A stretch of 64,000 nucleotides of DNA, taken from the NCBI RefSeq assembly GCF_039522365.1, contig NZ_BAAADJ010000062.1, forward strand, positions 1 to 64,000, read 5' to 3'. Under the pieces are notes generated by a model. That model worked only from the letters and a program-made list of their open reading frames with translations, was not told where the DNA came from and ran no database searches. Of this stretch, positions 16,857 through 25,357 are shown in pieces; position 1 is the stretch's first letter, and each line of letters opens with the position of its first letter. Origin of the DNA: Bacillus carboniphilus. GTDB taxonomy: Bacteria; Bacillota; Bacilli; Bacillales; JC228. The translations under genes were made by a program, and so were the position numbers.

Positions 16857-17732
16857 TTATTTTAGATCGCGCACTCTATTCCTTAGAACCTCAAACCCAT
16901 CAATCTGACACTCCACTTCATCCCCGTCATTGATCACTATAGCACCAGGAGTCCCCGTAGAAATAATATCCCCAGGTAGCAACGTCATGACTTCCGAGTG
17001 AAATGACACTAAAAACCATGGATTAAAGGTCATATTCTGAACAATGTTGCTTCTGACTTCAGTTTTATTTTTTATAGTAGACACTTTCAGCTGCATGACA
17101 TCCTCAACTTCATCAGGCGTGACAAGTTGTGGGCCAAAGCTGAAGAAGGTATCAAAGCTTTTAGAACGCGTTAAGTATCTTGGGTTTTTCTGCAGGATAT
17201 CTTCTGCTGTCATGTCGATAATGGTTGTGAATCCAGCTATGTAATGTTGGGCATCTGATTCAGAGACGTCCTTGCATTTTTTACCGATGATAACGCCTAG
17301 TTCTGCTTCTGCTGTTGTTCTGTTGGATTGTTTTGGGATTTGGATAGTATCGTTCATCCCGATGACACTTGTCGTTGGTTTCATGAAGCTGGCTGGCTCT
17401 TCTTGAGGAGCGATCTCATTTAAATCGCTGGCATGATCGACATAGTTCAGGCCAATTCCCCATATTTTACTAGGGTAGCGATAAAGAGGAGAATAGATTA
17501 CTTCCTCTTTACTTAGACTCACTTCAATCGGTAAGTCCCGGAGAGCTACTTTACCCTCTGAGTTAAACCACTCTGTCAATTCTTCTAGTTGCTCGTTTTG
17601 GATAATGCCTAGAATGGTTATGTCCCCTGTTTTATTATATTGGTTGTTGATTTGTTCTAATGAATAATAGCGATCCTCTAAAAAGACGGCTGCTTGTTCT
17701 GTTTCATTGATTTTAATTGTGGCCAAACGCAT
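16857..17732 (-). CDS. Fumarylacetoacetate hydrolase family protein
   Basis: 291 residues. The C-terminal FAH catalytic domain (about 85-290) shows IWGIGLNYVDHASD, FMKPTTSVIG, the metal-binding Glu in AEAELGVIIG, IIDMTAEDI, and TGTPGAIV near the end. Members hydrolyse or decarboxylate acylpyruvates and related aromatic breakdown products. The usual length is 280-320. Single gene with its own terminator; no other aromatic pathway gene is near, so the substrate is unknown. Confidence 0.88.
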   Translation of the reverse strand: MRLATIKINETEQAAVFLEDRYYSLEQINNQYNKTGDITILGIIQNEQLEELTEWFNSEGKVALRDLPIEVSLSKEEVIYSPLYRYPSKIWGIGLNYVDHASDLNEIAPQEEPASFMKPTTSVIGMNDTIQIPKQSNRTTAEAELGVIIGKKCKDVSESDAQHYIAGFTTIIDMTAEDILQKNPRYLTRSKSFDTFFSFGPQLVTPDEVEDVMQLKVSTIKNKTEVRSNIVQNMTFNPWFLVSFHSEVMTLLPGDIISTGTPGAIVINDGDEVECQIDGFEVLRNRVRDLK

Positions 17733-18079
17733 ATGTACTCCCCCTTGATAGAATCATAGATTGTCTTTGATTAGTTCTATATTTTTTGCTCGATTTCCTA
17801 CATACTAAAAGCTTTTAATCTGCACTCCTTATTTCATAAATTTTACCAGAAAAGTAAACGGAGTGTTGGTTGTATGTTTATTATTTCGCCACACGAAGGT
17901 TATACCCTTCTTTTTATTTTCAATGAATCGACAAGTTTTTTCTCTAAGGCGCGTGATAGCAGTGTTTTTGTCAGTTTTTGCGCTTGCCTAGGAAATGATA
18001 TAAAGTTTGGTTCGTATTGCCCACATCTTTTTCGTCAATAAAGGAACTATGCAGAAATGTGAAGGAGGTGTTTTTACAA
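17733..18079. other. Intergenic region, 347 bp
   Basis: Divergent region between the FAH and Nudix genes. AT-rich, with no clear RNA element or gene. Confidence 0.45.
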
Positions 18080-18478
18080 ATGAAAGGGATTACAGTGGTT
18101 GGTGCTGTTATTCGTGATGAAAACAACCATATACTGTGTGCTTTGCGGTCCCCTACCATGAGCATGCCGAACTATTGGGAGTTTCCTGGCGGTAAAGTTG
18201 AGGTTGGTGAGGACTTGAAAGAGGCTTTAGTTAGAGAGATTCGTGAAGAGTTGGATGTGGAGATTGTGGTACATGAAAAGATCACGGATGTGAAGCATCA
18301 GTATGAAACGGTAGAAGTGCATTTGCATACTTATTCGTGTTCGGTGAGGTCTGGGGAGCCGGTTGCGAAGGAGCATCGTGTTTTGGAGTGGGTTTCTCCG
18401 GAAGATTTGGAGGGGTTAAGATGGGCACCTGCGGATATTCCTACGGTGGAAATGGTTAGTGGGGATTTACAATTATAA
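18080..18478 (+). CDS. MutT-like Nudix pyrophosphohydrolase, second copy
   Basis: 132 residues from ATG 18080 with GGAGGTG about nine bases upstream; the open frame extends to 18017 without a ribosome site. PNYWEFPGGKVEVGED and the rest of the Nudix box, then LRWAPADIPTVE, make it a close paralogue of the gene at 9388-9783. Likely a nucleoside triphosphate pyrophosphohydrolase. It stands alone, followed by a terminator. Confidence 0.88.
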   Translation: MKGITVVGAVIRDENNHILCALRSPTMSMPNYWEFPGGKVEVGEDLKEALVREIREELDVEIVVHEKITDVKHQYETVEVHLHTYSCSVRSGEPVAKEHRVLEWVSPEDLEGLRWAPADIPTVEMVSGDLQL

Positions 18479-18479
18479 A

Positions 18480-18511
18480 AAGGGGCTAGCCTGTGAAAAT
18501 GTTAGCCCCTA
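18480..18511 (+). terminator. Intrinsic terminator
   Basis: AGGGGCTA and TAGCCCCT arms directly after the Nudix stop; the U tract is weak. Confidence 0.7.
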
Positions 18512-18538
18512 TTATGATAGCCATAATGGGATTAAAGA

Positions 18539-18868
18539 TCATCTAAAGACTGTACGCAAATAATGATCGTCCTGAACTGTTATTTCATACTTCAATAATT
18601 CCGTCCACAAAAATCGATCTAATGCATAAGGACTTCTCTTTTGTAAGGAACGAATGATTTCTCGATTCAAATCAAACATAAATAATTCTCCTTTTAAAAC
18701 AAATCCAAGCTGACACTGTTTTCGGTTGGAGGTCCAGCGATGCCAGATTGCTAGATTTTCTTCTCTCTCCATTAGTTCTGTCTCCATACAATATAGGACA
18801 TGCTGTAGAAACTGCTCTTCATTCATCCCTTTAGCCATGTACCCTCTCGCCATACCATTTGCATTCAT
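18539..18868 (-). CDS. Unknown 109-residue protein under SAM riboswitch control
   Basis: 109 residues, ATG preceded by AAAGGAGAG. A soluble protein with an alpha-helical N-terminal half and a Trp-rich centre (AIWHRWTSNRKQCQ), and no membrane segment. I do not recognise the family. The transcript begins with a SAM-I riboswitch (18948-19056) and a terminator (18901-18938), so expression should rise when S-adenosylmethionine is low. This points to sulfur or methionine metabolism, but the enzyme or regulator role is unknown. No other sulfur gene is adjacent. Confidence 0.75.
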   Translation of the reverse strand: MNANGMARGYMAKGMNEEQFLQHVLYCMETELMEREENLAIWHRWTSNRKQCQLGFVLKGELFMFDLNREIIRSLQKRSPYALDRFLWTELLKYEITVQDDHYLRTVFR

Positions 18869-18900
18869 CGTAAACTCTCTCCTTTTGTATTTTTCTTAAA

Positions 18901-18938
18901 TACAAAAAACTCCTCTCGCTTTAAATGCAAGAGGAGCT
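18901..18938 (-). terminator. Expression-platform terminator of the SAM riboswitch
   Basis: Minus strand: CTCCTCTTGC, a loop, GCGAGAGGAG and TTTTTT. It lies between the aptamer and the start of the gene at 18868. Confidence 0.88.
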
Positions 18939-18947
18939 GATCCGCCC

Positions 18948-19056
18948 ATTGATATCATTCAAAGCTACTGCTTTGCTGGTGGGAGCACCTTGTTTAACAC
19001 GAAACAGGTTGCTGTGGAGTCAAAGAGCCAGATCTCTCGTCCACTCTGGATATTGT
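18948..19056 (-). ncRNA. SAM-I (S-box) riboswitch
   Basis: Read on the minus strand: ATATCCAGAGTGG, GATCTGGCTCTTTGA, CCACAGCAACC, AAGGTGCTCCCACCAGCAA and GAATGATAT. These match the S-box core: GAGG/GGC segments, CAGCAACC, AAGGTGCT and CCAGCAA, with the P1 helix closed by ATATC and GATAT. A terminator follows at once. It binds S-adenosylmethionine and stops transcription when the ligand is abundant. Confidence 0.9.
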
Positions 19057-19422
19057 ATTTAATTGGTTTTAGTTTAGCAGGTTTTGGGTGTGATTTCTAG
19101 TGGTCTTACTGAAATTATTTTAGATAATATCATCATCTTACTTAAGACTTCTTCCAAATTTACATGAAACCTTTAATATAGATATTGCTCAGTCAGTAGG
19201 AGCCATATGGAAAGTTCCTAATATCATAATGATGCTTGTTTTCTTTAAGACTTTTGAAATCACCTCACTTACTCTTTCTATTATCAGTAAAAAACCCCTT
19301 TCTTTTTATAGAAAATATTCAGGTAATTCTTTTAGAAGAAAATGCTTGTCCCCCACTATACTCACTCCATTCCATGTGTTATAATAACTCAGTTAATTGA
19401 ATAAAATCTGCAAATCTGCAGG
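19057..19422. other. Intergenic region, 366 bp
   Basis: Between the SAM riboswitch and the preQ1 riboswitch. The plus strand has a decayed protein-like frame at about 19124-19383 without start or ribosome site. No family is recognised. Confidence 0.4.
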
Positions 19423-19456
19423 AGAGGTCCTAGGAAATCCCTCTATAAAAAACTAA
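19423..19456 (+). ncRNA. PreQ1-I riboswitch
   Basis: AGAGGTCCTAG, then CCCTCTATAAAAAACTAA: a P1 stem (AGAGG/CCTCT) with the A-rich tail that forms the H-type pseudoknot of the preQ1-I class. It is followed by a terminator and queC, the usual context. Confidence 0.9.
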
Positions 19457-19459
19457 GGC

Positions 19460-19497
19460 GAACTATAACTCTATTTACCTTGGTTATAGTTTTTTTG
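19460..19497 (+). terminator. PreQ1 expression-platform terminator
   Basis: AACTATAAC and GTTATAGTT arms followed by a T run, between the aptamer and the queC ribosome site. Confidence 0.85.
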
Positions 19498-19536
19498 TTT
19501 TTGTGGACCTCCTCCTAGTGTAAAAGGAGGAACAAA

Positions 19537-20217
19537 ATGAAGAAGAAAGAAAAAGCGGTTGTGATTTTTAGTGGCGGCCAGGATAGTACGACTTGCTTGT
19601 TTTGGGCATTAGAACGCTACGAAGAAGTCGTTGCGGTCACATTTAATTACAATCAGCGGCATAAGCAAGAGATTGATGTGGCAGCTGGAATTGCCATAGA
19701 GCTTGGCGTGGAACATCATGTGCTCGATATGTCCCTATTGAACCAGTTGGCACCGAATTCGTTAACCAGACCAGATATGGAGATTGAGCAGGAAGATGGA
19801 GACGTTCCGAACTCTTTTGTGGATGGACGGAATCTATTATTCTTGTCATTTGGTGCGATTTTGGCGAAGCAGTTGGGTGCAAGGGATCTTATTACGGGCG
19901 TTTGTGAGACGGATTTTAGCGGGTATCCGGATTGTCGGGATGTGTTTATTAAGTCTTTGAACGTCACGCTGAACTTATCGATGGATTATAACTTTGTCAT
20001 TCATACTCCGTTAATGTGGCTCGACAAAGCGGAGACGTGGGCGTTGGCAGATGAATTGGGTGCCTTTGATTATGTGAAAGAGAAGACCCTCACCTGCTAT
20101 GAAGGAATTGTCGCGGAAGGCTGCGGCACCTGCCCCGCTTGTAAGCTACGGCAACAAGGGTTAGATAAATATATGAGTCTACGGAATCAAGAAAAAAGGA
20201 TAGGTGAAACATCATGA
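19537..20217 (+). CDS. queC: 7-cyano-7-deazaguanine synthase QueC
   Basis: 226 residues. PP-loop ATPase motif SGGQDS (12-17) and the zinc cysteines C187, C196, C199 and C202 in the conserved C-terminal segment. It converts 7-carboxy-7-deazaguanine to preQ0 with ATP and ammonia, in queuosine synthesis. AAAGGAGGAA precedes the ATG. It is controlled by the preQ1-I riboswitch just upstream and overlaps the next gene by four bases (ATGA). The usual partners queD, queE and queF are not in the window. Confidence 0.97.
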   Translation: MKKKEKAVVIFSGGQDSTTCLFWALERYEEVVAVTFNYNQRHKQEIDVAAGIAIELGVEHHVLDMSLLNQLAPNSLTRPDMEIEQEDGDVPNSFVDGRNLLFLSFGAILAKQLGARDLITGVCETDFSGYPDCRDVFIKSLNVTLNLSMDYNFVIHTPLMWLDKAETWALADELGAFDYVKEKTLTCYEGIVAEGCGTCPACKLRQQGLDKYMSLRNQEKRIGETS

Positions 20218-20747
20218 GAATCTTTTTCTATTTAAGTGTGATTGTGTTAGCGAACATTGTCACGGCTAAATTTGCCCCGCTTGAATGGGGACTTTTTATC
20301 ATTCCATGGGGATCATTCTTAATTGGAGCAACCTTCATTCTACGAGATATCGTTCAGAATAAGTACGGCAAGAAGAAAACGTACATGTTTATTGCATTGG
20401 CGCTGGCGTTGTCGGCAGTTTCTAGTTATCTATTAGGTGATACACTTTGGATTGTGTTTGCAAGTGCTGTGAGTTTTGCGATTTCTGAAACCACAGATAC
20501 GGAAATTTACTCTCGTTTGAAGGCATCTCTTCAGGTAAGAGTGCTATTTAGTGGAATTGTTGGCGGATTATTAGACTCTGCAATCTTCGTAATCGTCGGT
20601 CTTTCCCCTCTTGGCGCAGGTTTTGTGCCTTGGGAGTTTGTATGGATGGCGATTTTAGGGCAAGTAATTATTAAGACGATCATGCAGTTCCTTGGTGTGA
20701 TGGTGTTGAGTTTTACGAGTGTTGTGAAGAATGAGTTTGCGAGCTAA
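20214..20747 (+). CDS. VUT family (YhhQ-like) queuosine-precursor transporter
   Basis: 177 residues with about six membrane segments. [21 protein letters not shown] is the VUT/DUF165 signature; the C-terminal segment FLGVMVLS also fits. Family members import queuosine precursors (preQ0/preQ1). Translation is coupled to queC by a four-base overlap, and both lie behind the preQ1 riboswitch, which supports the transport role. It is slightly shorter than many members. Confidence 0.88.
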   Translation: MRIFFYLSVIVLANIVTAKFAPLEWGLFIIPWGSFLIGATFILRDIVQNKYGKKKTYMFIALALALSAVSSYLLGDTLWIVFASAVSFAISETTDTEIYSRLKASLQVRVLFSGIVGGLLDSAIFVIVGLSPLGAGFVPWEFVWMAILGQVIIKTIMQFLGVMVLSFTSVVKNEFAS

Positions 20748-20764
20748 GGTTATATAGAGGTGAA

Positions 20765-20796
20765 AGGCATTGCTCCCGTGGGCAATGCCTTTTGTT
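20765..20796 (+). terminator. Intrinsic terminator of the queC operon
   Basis: AGGCATTGC, a short loop, GCAATGCC and TTTTG. Confidence 0.85.
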
Positions 20797-20812
20797 TTGT
20801 TAAGTGAGTTCT

Positions 20813-20838
20813 GGTGGGAAAGGGTCCTGTCCCTTTCT
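20813..20838. repeat. Degenerate GGGACA-type repeat
   Basis: GTGGGAAAGGGTCCTGTCCC: half of the palindrome is kept. As with the full copies, it abuts a stop codon (TGA of the Nudix gene at 20838). Confidence 0.6.
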
Positions 20839-21245
20839 CAAAACTCTATAAAAAACGGATGGAGGTCTTCATTTAAACAATATTCAATTCTTTGCCTGAA
20901 GTTTGGCAAAGTTATCATTTCTAATGCTTCCTTTATAGGAAAGAATCCAACTTCTAGACTTTCAAAACTATTTGTAGGTTTTCCACCGATTGGTTTTCCT
21001 AGAAACAAAGTATTACAGATTGACCGATTTACGTTTTGAAAAATCCCACAAAACTTAGTTACTTCGATATCAATACCTGATTCTTCCTTTGTTTCTCTTA
21101 TAGCTGCTTGCTTAATAGATTCTCCTTCTTCAACTTGTCCTCCTGGCATCTCCCATCCTCTAAGTGGACTTTTAACAAGCAATAATTCATTATTTTCGTT
21201 TAAAACAATGGCAGCAGCTGAAACAATATGTTTTGGTGTTGTCAT
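20838..21245 (-). CDS. Nudix hydrolase
   Basis: 135 residues. The Nudix box is GGQVEEGESIKQAAIRETKE with EESG, at about 34-56. MPGGQVEEGE and the short length suggest a nucleotide- or ADP-ribose-type Nudix enzyme; substrate unknown. ATG preceded by GGGGGATACG. It converges on the queC operon and is followed by a degenerate repeat. Confidence 0.85.
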   Translation of the reverse strand: MTTPKHIVSAAAIVLNENNELLLVKSPLRGWEMPGGQVEEGESIKQAAIRETKEESGIDIEVTKFCGIFQNVNRSICNTLFLGKPIGGKPTNSFESLEVGFFPIKEALEMITLPNFRQRIEYCLNEDLHPFFIEF

Positions 21246-21280
21246 TTACGTATCCCCCTATTTACATATGTATTTTTAAT

Positions 21281-22042
21281 TTACAAAGAAACCGGTACCA
21301 AATTAATATTCTTGGATTTAAGATTTGAAATAACTTCCTGATCATCCACATCCGATACAATCGTGTCTATCTCTTCTAACGAACAAACATGATAGATTCC
21401 ATGACGATGAAATTTATCCCAGGAAATCAACATGATCGATTTTTTGGAATGTTTTAAAGCAGCTTGTTTTAAGGTCACATCATCATCTATGACTGCTGTG
21501 ACTTTCCAATCTGGTGTTAACCCTGTTAAAGACAAAAAGCACTTATCAAAGTAAAATTGCTCCACGCAAAGTGTGGCAATACGTCCATAGGAGCCCCTAT
21601 CTTCAGGATGAATGACACCTCCTGTATGAATCACTTTATGGGTTTTATTTGATAGAGATGTAGCGTGAAATGAGTTAGTTACAATGGTTAAGTTATTGAA
21701 TGTGTCCAAACAACCAAAAATGGGATCAGTAAAAGAAGATGATTCTATAAAAATAGTATCTCCATCTTCAATAAGTTTCGAAGCTTCTCTTGCAAACTGC
21801 AAATTGTGATCGTTCATTTTTTCTTGAAATGGTGTGACTTCAGACATCTTCGTTTTCAAGATACCTCCACCATATACTTTCGTAATAAGCCCTTTCTTTT
21901 CTAAAAAATTAAAATCCTTTCTGATCAAATCTTCAGTAACCGAGAAATAGGCTGCAAGTTCTTTCGTCTTTACCCTCCTCTTCTTATTTAAAATTTCGAT
22001 AATCTTATTTCTTCTTTCATCAACGAAATATTTTTGATCCAT
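21281..22042 (-). CDS. DeoR/GlpR-family transcriptional regulator
   Basis: 253 residues. The N-terminal DeoR winged helix (about 6-62: ERRNKIIEILNKKRRVKTKELAAYF) has the family helix-turn-helix, and the C-terminal sugar-phosphate sensor domain (75-235) includes ESSSFTDP and the later GLTPDWKVTAV. Members usually repress sugar catabolic operons and sense phosphorylated sugars. No sugar operon is adjacent. Three copies of a direct-repeat motif upstream (22076-22111 and 22198-22213) look like its own operators. Confidence 0.87.
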   Translation of the reverse strand: MDQKYFVDERRNKIIEILNKKRRVKTKELAAYFSVTEDLIRKDFNFLEKKGLITKVYGGGILKTKMSEVTPFQEKMNDHNLQFAREASKLIEDGDTIFIESSSFTDPIFGCLDTFNNLTIVTNSFHATSLSNKTHKVIHTGGVIHPEDRGSYGRIATLCVEQFYFDKCFLSLTGLTPDWKVTAVIDDDVTLKQAALKHSKKSIMLISWDKFHRHGIYHVCSLEEIDTIVSDVDDQEVISNLKSKNINLVPVSL

Positions 22043-22075
22043 GTAGCCTCCAAAGTTTTATATTCAAAAGCAATT

Positions 22076-22111
22076 ATTACTTTGTATTGTTTTGTATTAC
22101 TTTATATTGTT
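22076..22111. promoter_or_regulatory. Two direct-repeat operator candidates
   Basis: ATTACTTTGTATTGTT (22076-22091) and ATTACTTTATATTGTT (22096-22111), one mismatch, start-to-start distance 20 bases (two helical turns). A third copy lies at 22198. Confidence 0.6.
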
Positions 22112-22197
22112 TATTATAAATCATTTTACGAAATGTTTCATATTTTGTAAAGTTTTAACAGGAAGTTTCTCAAAAAATCAATACAAATTCGAACGTT

Positions 22198-22213
22198 ATT
22201 ACTTTTTATTGTT
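22198..22213. promoter_or_regulatory. Third operator candidate
   Basis: ATTACTTTTTATTGTT, 102 bases from the second copy and differing from it at one base. A likely site for looping or cooperative binding by the DeoR-type protein. Confidence 0.55.
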
Positions 22214-22252
22214 CTTTCTGACTAGAGATTCATTGTAAAAAATCACATAAAA

Positions 22253-22291
22253 AAACAAGGGAACGTTCTAACTGACGTCCCCTTGTTCTTT
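22253..22291 (-). terminator. Intrinsic terminator
   Basis: AACAAGGG, ACGT, loop, ACGT, CCCTTGTT; T-rich on both strands. It ends the small gene at 22306. Confidence 0.75.
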
Positions 22292-22305
22292 TTAAAAGTA
22301 AGCTT

Positions 22306-22482
22306 CTATCGGTGTTGGTTTCTTTCTTGAAAAAATCCGCCATGATCGTGAGTATGCATCCGAGGTTCAATAGTTTTTTTATCACTCTCATTATGATAAT
22401 AATTCTTTCGTATTCTTCTATAACACCAGTTTATTAAGGAAACACATAATATAAGCCCGCCTACACCAATTAACCACCACAT
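22306..22482 (-). CDS. Small single-pass membrane protein
   Basis: 58 residues from ATG 22482 with CGGAGGGG upstream. One membrane segment (about 3-20), then a basic stretch and a His-rich tail (HTHDHGG, RNQHR) that might bind metal. No family recognised. Confidence 0.6.
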   Translation of the reverse strand: MWWLIGVGGLILCVSLINWCYRRIRKNYYHNESDKKTIEPRMHTHDHGGFFQERNQHR

Positions 22483-22686
22483 AACTACCCCTCCGTTTTC
22501 GAGAAGTTCATTCTTCAACAAACTCTATCCATTCGTCTACTTCCAGTTCTAATTCCTTTGATTATTATTACGTATTTGATGAAAAAAGGTTTCGCACCAT
22601 GTAAATACGTTTTTTACCCTTTACTGTTTTAAAGCGAATAATTATTCTAACTAAATCCATAATAAAAAATAGGTGGTGATGTGAGT

Positions 22687-23181
22687 ATGAATTTCGACTA
22701 TTATGTTTTAACAGGTATTTGGATTGTGTTTCCTATAATACTTTGGAAAGCAGTACCTCGAAATCGTATACGCGAAGCTATTGCCGCATTTTTATTCTTT
22801 CAAATGTTAACATGGTTATTTAGTATAAGCCTAACGTTTGCCGGCTTACTGGAAGCCCCTGTACGTTTTTTTAAAAAAGCAACCGATATAAATTTTACAA
22901 TGGAATACATGGTTTTTCCCACAATAGGTACGATATTTCAGTTACGATTTCCTTCACAGGCTAATTACATAAAACGGGTAATCCACTATTTATGTTACGT
23001 TGGCATCATTTTAGCTTTTATGTTTCTGGTTGGAACCTTTACAAACATTATGACTGTTAAGATGGATAACCTCGTCAGAAGTTTCTTTAATTTTATAATT
23101 GAATTATGGTTATTACGGCGTTATGTATTGTGGACTATCAAGCCACAAGAAAATAGTAGGATAGATACATATGCAAATTGA
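22687..23181 (+). CDS. CBO0543 family membrane protein, first of pair
   Basis: 164 residues from ATG 22687 (GGTGGTGAT upstream; a GTG at 22681 is too close to that site). Four to five membrane segments and the pattern PRNRIREAIAAFLFFQMLTW typical of CBO0543 proteins of spore formers, whose role is unknown. Overlaps the next gene by 11 bases; the second gene is a clear homologue (REASLAFSFQQCITW). Confidence 0.8.
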   Translation: MNFDYYVLTGIWIVFPIILWKAVPRNRIREAIAAFLFFQMLTWLFSISLTFAGLLEAPVRFFKKATDINFTMEYMVFPTIGTIFQLRFPSQANYIKRVIHYLCYVGIILAFMFLVGTFTNIMTVKMDNLVRSFFNFIIELWLLRRYVLWTIKPQENSRIDTYAN

Positions 23182-23635
23182 ACATTTAATTTTATACATT
23201 TTGTATGCTATTACTTTCATGTCTTTAGCCTATATACCCAAATCAAAATGGAGAGAGGCTAGTCTCGCATTTTCGTTCCAACAATGTATTACCTGGTTTC
23301 TGGGCTTACTAGTTGTCGAGTTAAATCTCATAGAATACCCTGTAAGGGAGCTCGCAAAAGTGAATCGCACGAGCTTCTTATTTGAATTCATTCAATATCC
23401 CATCGTAAGTAGTTTCTACTGCATCTATTACCCACTTAACAGGACTCTAAGGGTTAGGATTTTATATACCAGTACCTTTTGTACTGCTCTAGTCATCCCG
23501 GAAATCCTATTCGAAAAATATACAGACTTAATTTCATATGTACACTGGGAATGGTATGTATCATGGTTATCTATATACATATCCTTAACAATCCTGTGGT
23601 ACTTCTATAAATGGTATTTCAGGTTGGAGGAATGA
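23171..23635 (+). CDS. CBO0543 family membrane protein, second of pair
   Basis: 154 residues with four membrane segments; KWREASLAFSFQQCITWFLG aligns with the first copy. Translation is probably coupled to the first gene by the 11-base overlap. GGGACA repeat copy 4 starts at the base after its TGA stop. Confidence 0.8.
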   Translation: MQIEHLILYILYAITFMSLAYIPKSKWREASLAFSFQQCITWFLGLLVVELNLIEYPVRELAKVNRTSFLFEFIQYPIVSSFYCIYYPLNRTLRVRILYTSTFCTALVIPEILFEKYTDLISYVHWEWYVSWLSIYISLTILWYFYKWYFRLEE

Positions 23636-23667
23636 GTGGGACAGGGGGGACAGGAACCTTGTCCCAC
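23636..23667. repeat. GGGACA palindromic repeat, copy 4
   Basis: GTGGGACAGG, a second GGGACAGG, then CCTTGTCCCAC. It fills the gap between the stop codons of two convergent genes, directly after TGA 23633-23635 and 5 bases from the mntP stop. Confidence 0.92.
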
Positions 23668-23672
23668 TACCT

Positions 23673-24236
23673 TTAAAATATATGAAGATGCTCGAGTAAT
23701 ATTTTAGTACCGATTAATGCGAGGACAATGCCACCAAAAAGTTCTGCCTTTTTCTTTAATCGATCTCCACTTATCTTACCTAATAAAATCCCTACAATCG
23801 TTAGGACAAACGTTACTACCCCAATACTAAAGACAGCAAATAAGATGGAAATGTCTAAAAAGGCGAAGCTGACCCCAACCGCTAAGGCATCAATACTTGT
23901 TGCCAAGGAAAGAAACAACAACACCCGATTATCTGCTGGATTTAATGTTTTTTCATCTTCTTCAGCAATTGAATCATAAACCATTTTAATACCAATCAGT
24001 AATAATAGGACAAAAGCTACCCAATGATCGAAATTCTTTATGTAAATGCTAAATCTACTACCTAATCCCCATCCTATAAGAGGCATAAGTGCCTGAAAAA
24101 AAGTAAAGAACAAACCTATTTTTAATAGAGTTTTGATATTAAATTTCTTTTTTAGTACAACCCCACTTGTAATAGAAACAGCAAAAGCATCCATTGCTAA
24201 CCCAATGGAAACCATTAGTATTGTTCCAACATTCAT
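23673..24236 (-). CDS. mntP: Manganese efflux pump MntP
   Basis: 187 residues with six membrane segments in the duplicated three-helix layout of the MntP family. The paired conserved motifs are visible: GLAMDAFAVSI near the N-terminus and ATSIDALAVGVSF in the second repeat, each with the acidic residue needed for Mn export. Located in the cytoplasmic membrane. I looked for a yybP-ykoY manganese riboswitch upstream and did not find one. Confidence 0.92.
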   Translation of the reverse strand: MNVGTILMVSIGLAMDAFAVSITSGVVLKKKFNIKTLLKIGLFFTFFQALMPLIGWGLGSRFSIYIKNFDHWVAFVLLLLIGIKMVYDSIAEEDEKTLNPADNRVLLFLSLATSIDALAVGVSFAFLDISILFAVFSIGVVTFVLTIVGILLGKISGDRLKKKAELFGGIVLALIGTKILLEHLHIF

Positions 24237-24451
24237 TGTTTCACTTCCCCATTTTTCTTAAGCCTTTATAAGGCTACCACCCGATGATCGAGTGTGTCTA
24301 TACAAACATTTTTGCATGGAGGAAAGAAATTGAGCCCTGGTAATTTTTCCAATAATGTGGGTAACAAAAAAAGGACAACTATTTCATTTGAAATAAATTG
24401 CCCCTCTGCACATTGCATATTTATAATTTTCTTTAATTACTTTCATTGTTT

Positions 24452-25288
24452 TTACAAGTCATTATCGTTTAAACACTCTTCTTCTGGGATAATTCTAATT
24501 GGTTTCCACTTTCCATTTCCTACTTTGCGAAATTGAGCTACTTCTATGTCTGTTCCATTGGTCAACGAAAAAAATATAAGACAGTATTCAGCACCATCAG
24601 TACCATGGAAGTAAATATTCTTAACATATCCATTTATTACTGTTGGATATCTTTTCTGAATCATTTTGCACCAATTACCATACTTCACCTCAACAGCTGA
24701 TTCCGCATCATGACTCCATCCATGATAGGGTGCGCACAGAAAATCCTCCTCAATGCGACTCATTTCTGAAATCCGATAACCTTCTTTTTCATGAACCAAC
24801 TGGATAAATCCATAATAGTACCCAAAATACTCCCCTTTTTTACCTTCAAAACCCTCAATGGTTTCCATTTCATAAAAAAACCTGAGCCCATGTTTTACAT
24901 TAGGTACACGACATAGCTTGATCAAACTCGTATGTCCTATTCCAGCAAACGAATGAAGATAGTCTTCATAACTTAGTTTTCTTTTGTATTCCTCGGATAA
25001 GAAATTATAGGCAAGCGGAAATGGTATTCGCGCATGACCAACTGTCCCGCAGCTCCTACCTAACATATTTTCTGCTTCACGCAAAATACTAAAATAGTTG
25101 AGAACAGTGTCTTCAGGGGTTTTGGTCAACTCAGTTGGGAGATGGATTTGGTCGTGTTTTTTTTCATAATATGGATGGAAGAATGCAAAAGATTGAAATC
25201 TCAAATTTAAAGCTGGCAAGCAAGATGGACGAAAGTATTTTTGATGATAAGTAGTTTCGTCTATTTGATTCCGTTGTAACACAATCAT
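24452..25288 (-). CDS. Hypothetical protein, 279 residues
   Basis: A soluble, aromatic-rich protein with no signal peptide or membrane segment; no motif I recognise. The start is taken as ATG 25288 with GGGGTG adjacent; GTG 25282 fits the ribosome site spacing equally well, and the frame is open to 25336. The C-terminal half (VKNIYFHGTDGAEYCLIFF, WKPIRIIPEEE) looks like a beta-rich domain of the kind seen in small Bacillus secreted or regulatory proteins. Function unknown. Confidence 0.65.
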   Translation of the reverse strand: MIVLQRNQIDETTYHQKYFRPSCLPALNLRFQSFAFFHPYYEKKHDQIHLPTELTKTPEDTVLNYFSILREAENMLGRSCGTVGHARIPFPLAYNFLSEEYKRKLSYEDYLHSFAGIGHTSLIKLCRVPNVKHGLRFFYEMETIEGFEGKKGEYFGYYYGFIQLVHEKEGYRISEMSRIEEDFLCAPYHGWSHDAESAVEVKYGNWCKMIQKRYPTVINGYVKNIYFHGTDGAEYCLIFFSLTNGTDIEVAQFRKVGNGKWKPIRIIPEEECLNDNDL

Positions 25289-25329
25289 CACCCCAGTACA
25301 GTTTATGGGTGGATGATGGATATGTGTCA

Positions 25330-25357
25330 GGGACAAGGGGACAGGAACCCTGTCCCA
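25330..25357. repeat. GGGACA palindromic repeat, copy 5
   Basis: GGGACAAGGGGACAGGAACCCTGTCCC; ends directly at the TAG stop (25358-25360) of the Nudix gene. Confidence 0.92.

Larger units (their letters stand above)
22043..22305. other. Upstream region of the DeoR gene, 263 bp
   Basis: Contains the three direct repeats and a terminator (22253-22291) for the small gene to the right. No other gene. Confidence 0.5.

Noticed and set aside
19124-19383. Coding-like stretch between the SAM and preQ1 riboswitches (LRLLPNLHETFNIDIAQS)
   Set aside because: No start codon with ribosome site, and no family match; at most a remnant.
22076-22213. Direct repeats as a CRISPR or replication iteron array
   Set aside because: Only three short copies with unequal spacing, no spacers and no cas or rep gene; operator sites explain them better.
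24237-24451. Possible manganese riboswitch upstream of mntP
   Set aside because: The yybP-ykoY core could not be found in this stretch; only a short hairpin (AAGCCTTTATAAGGCT) is present.
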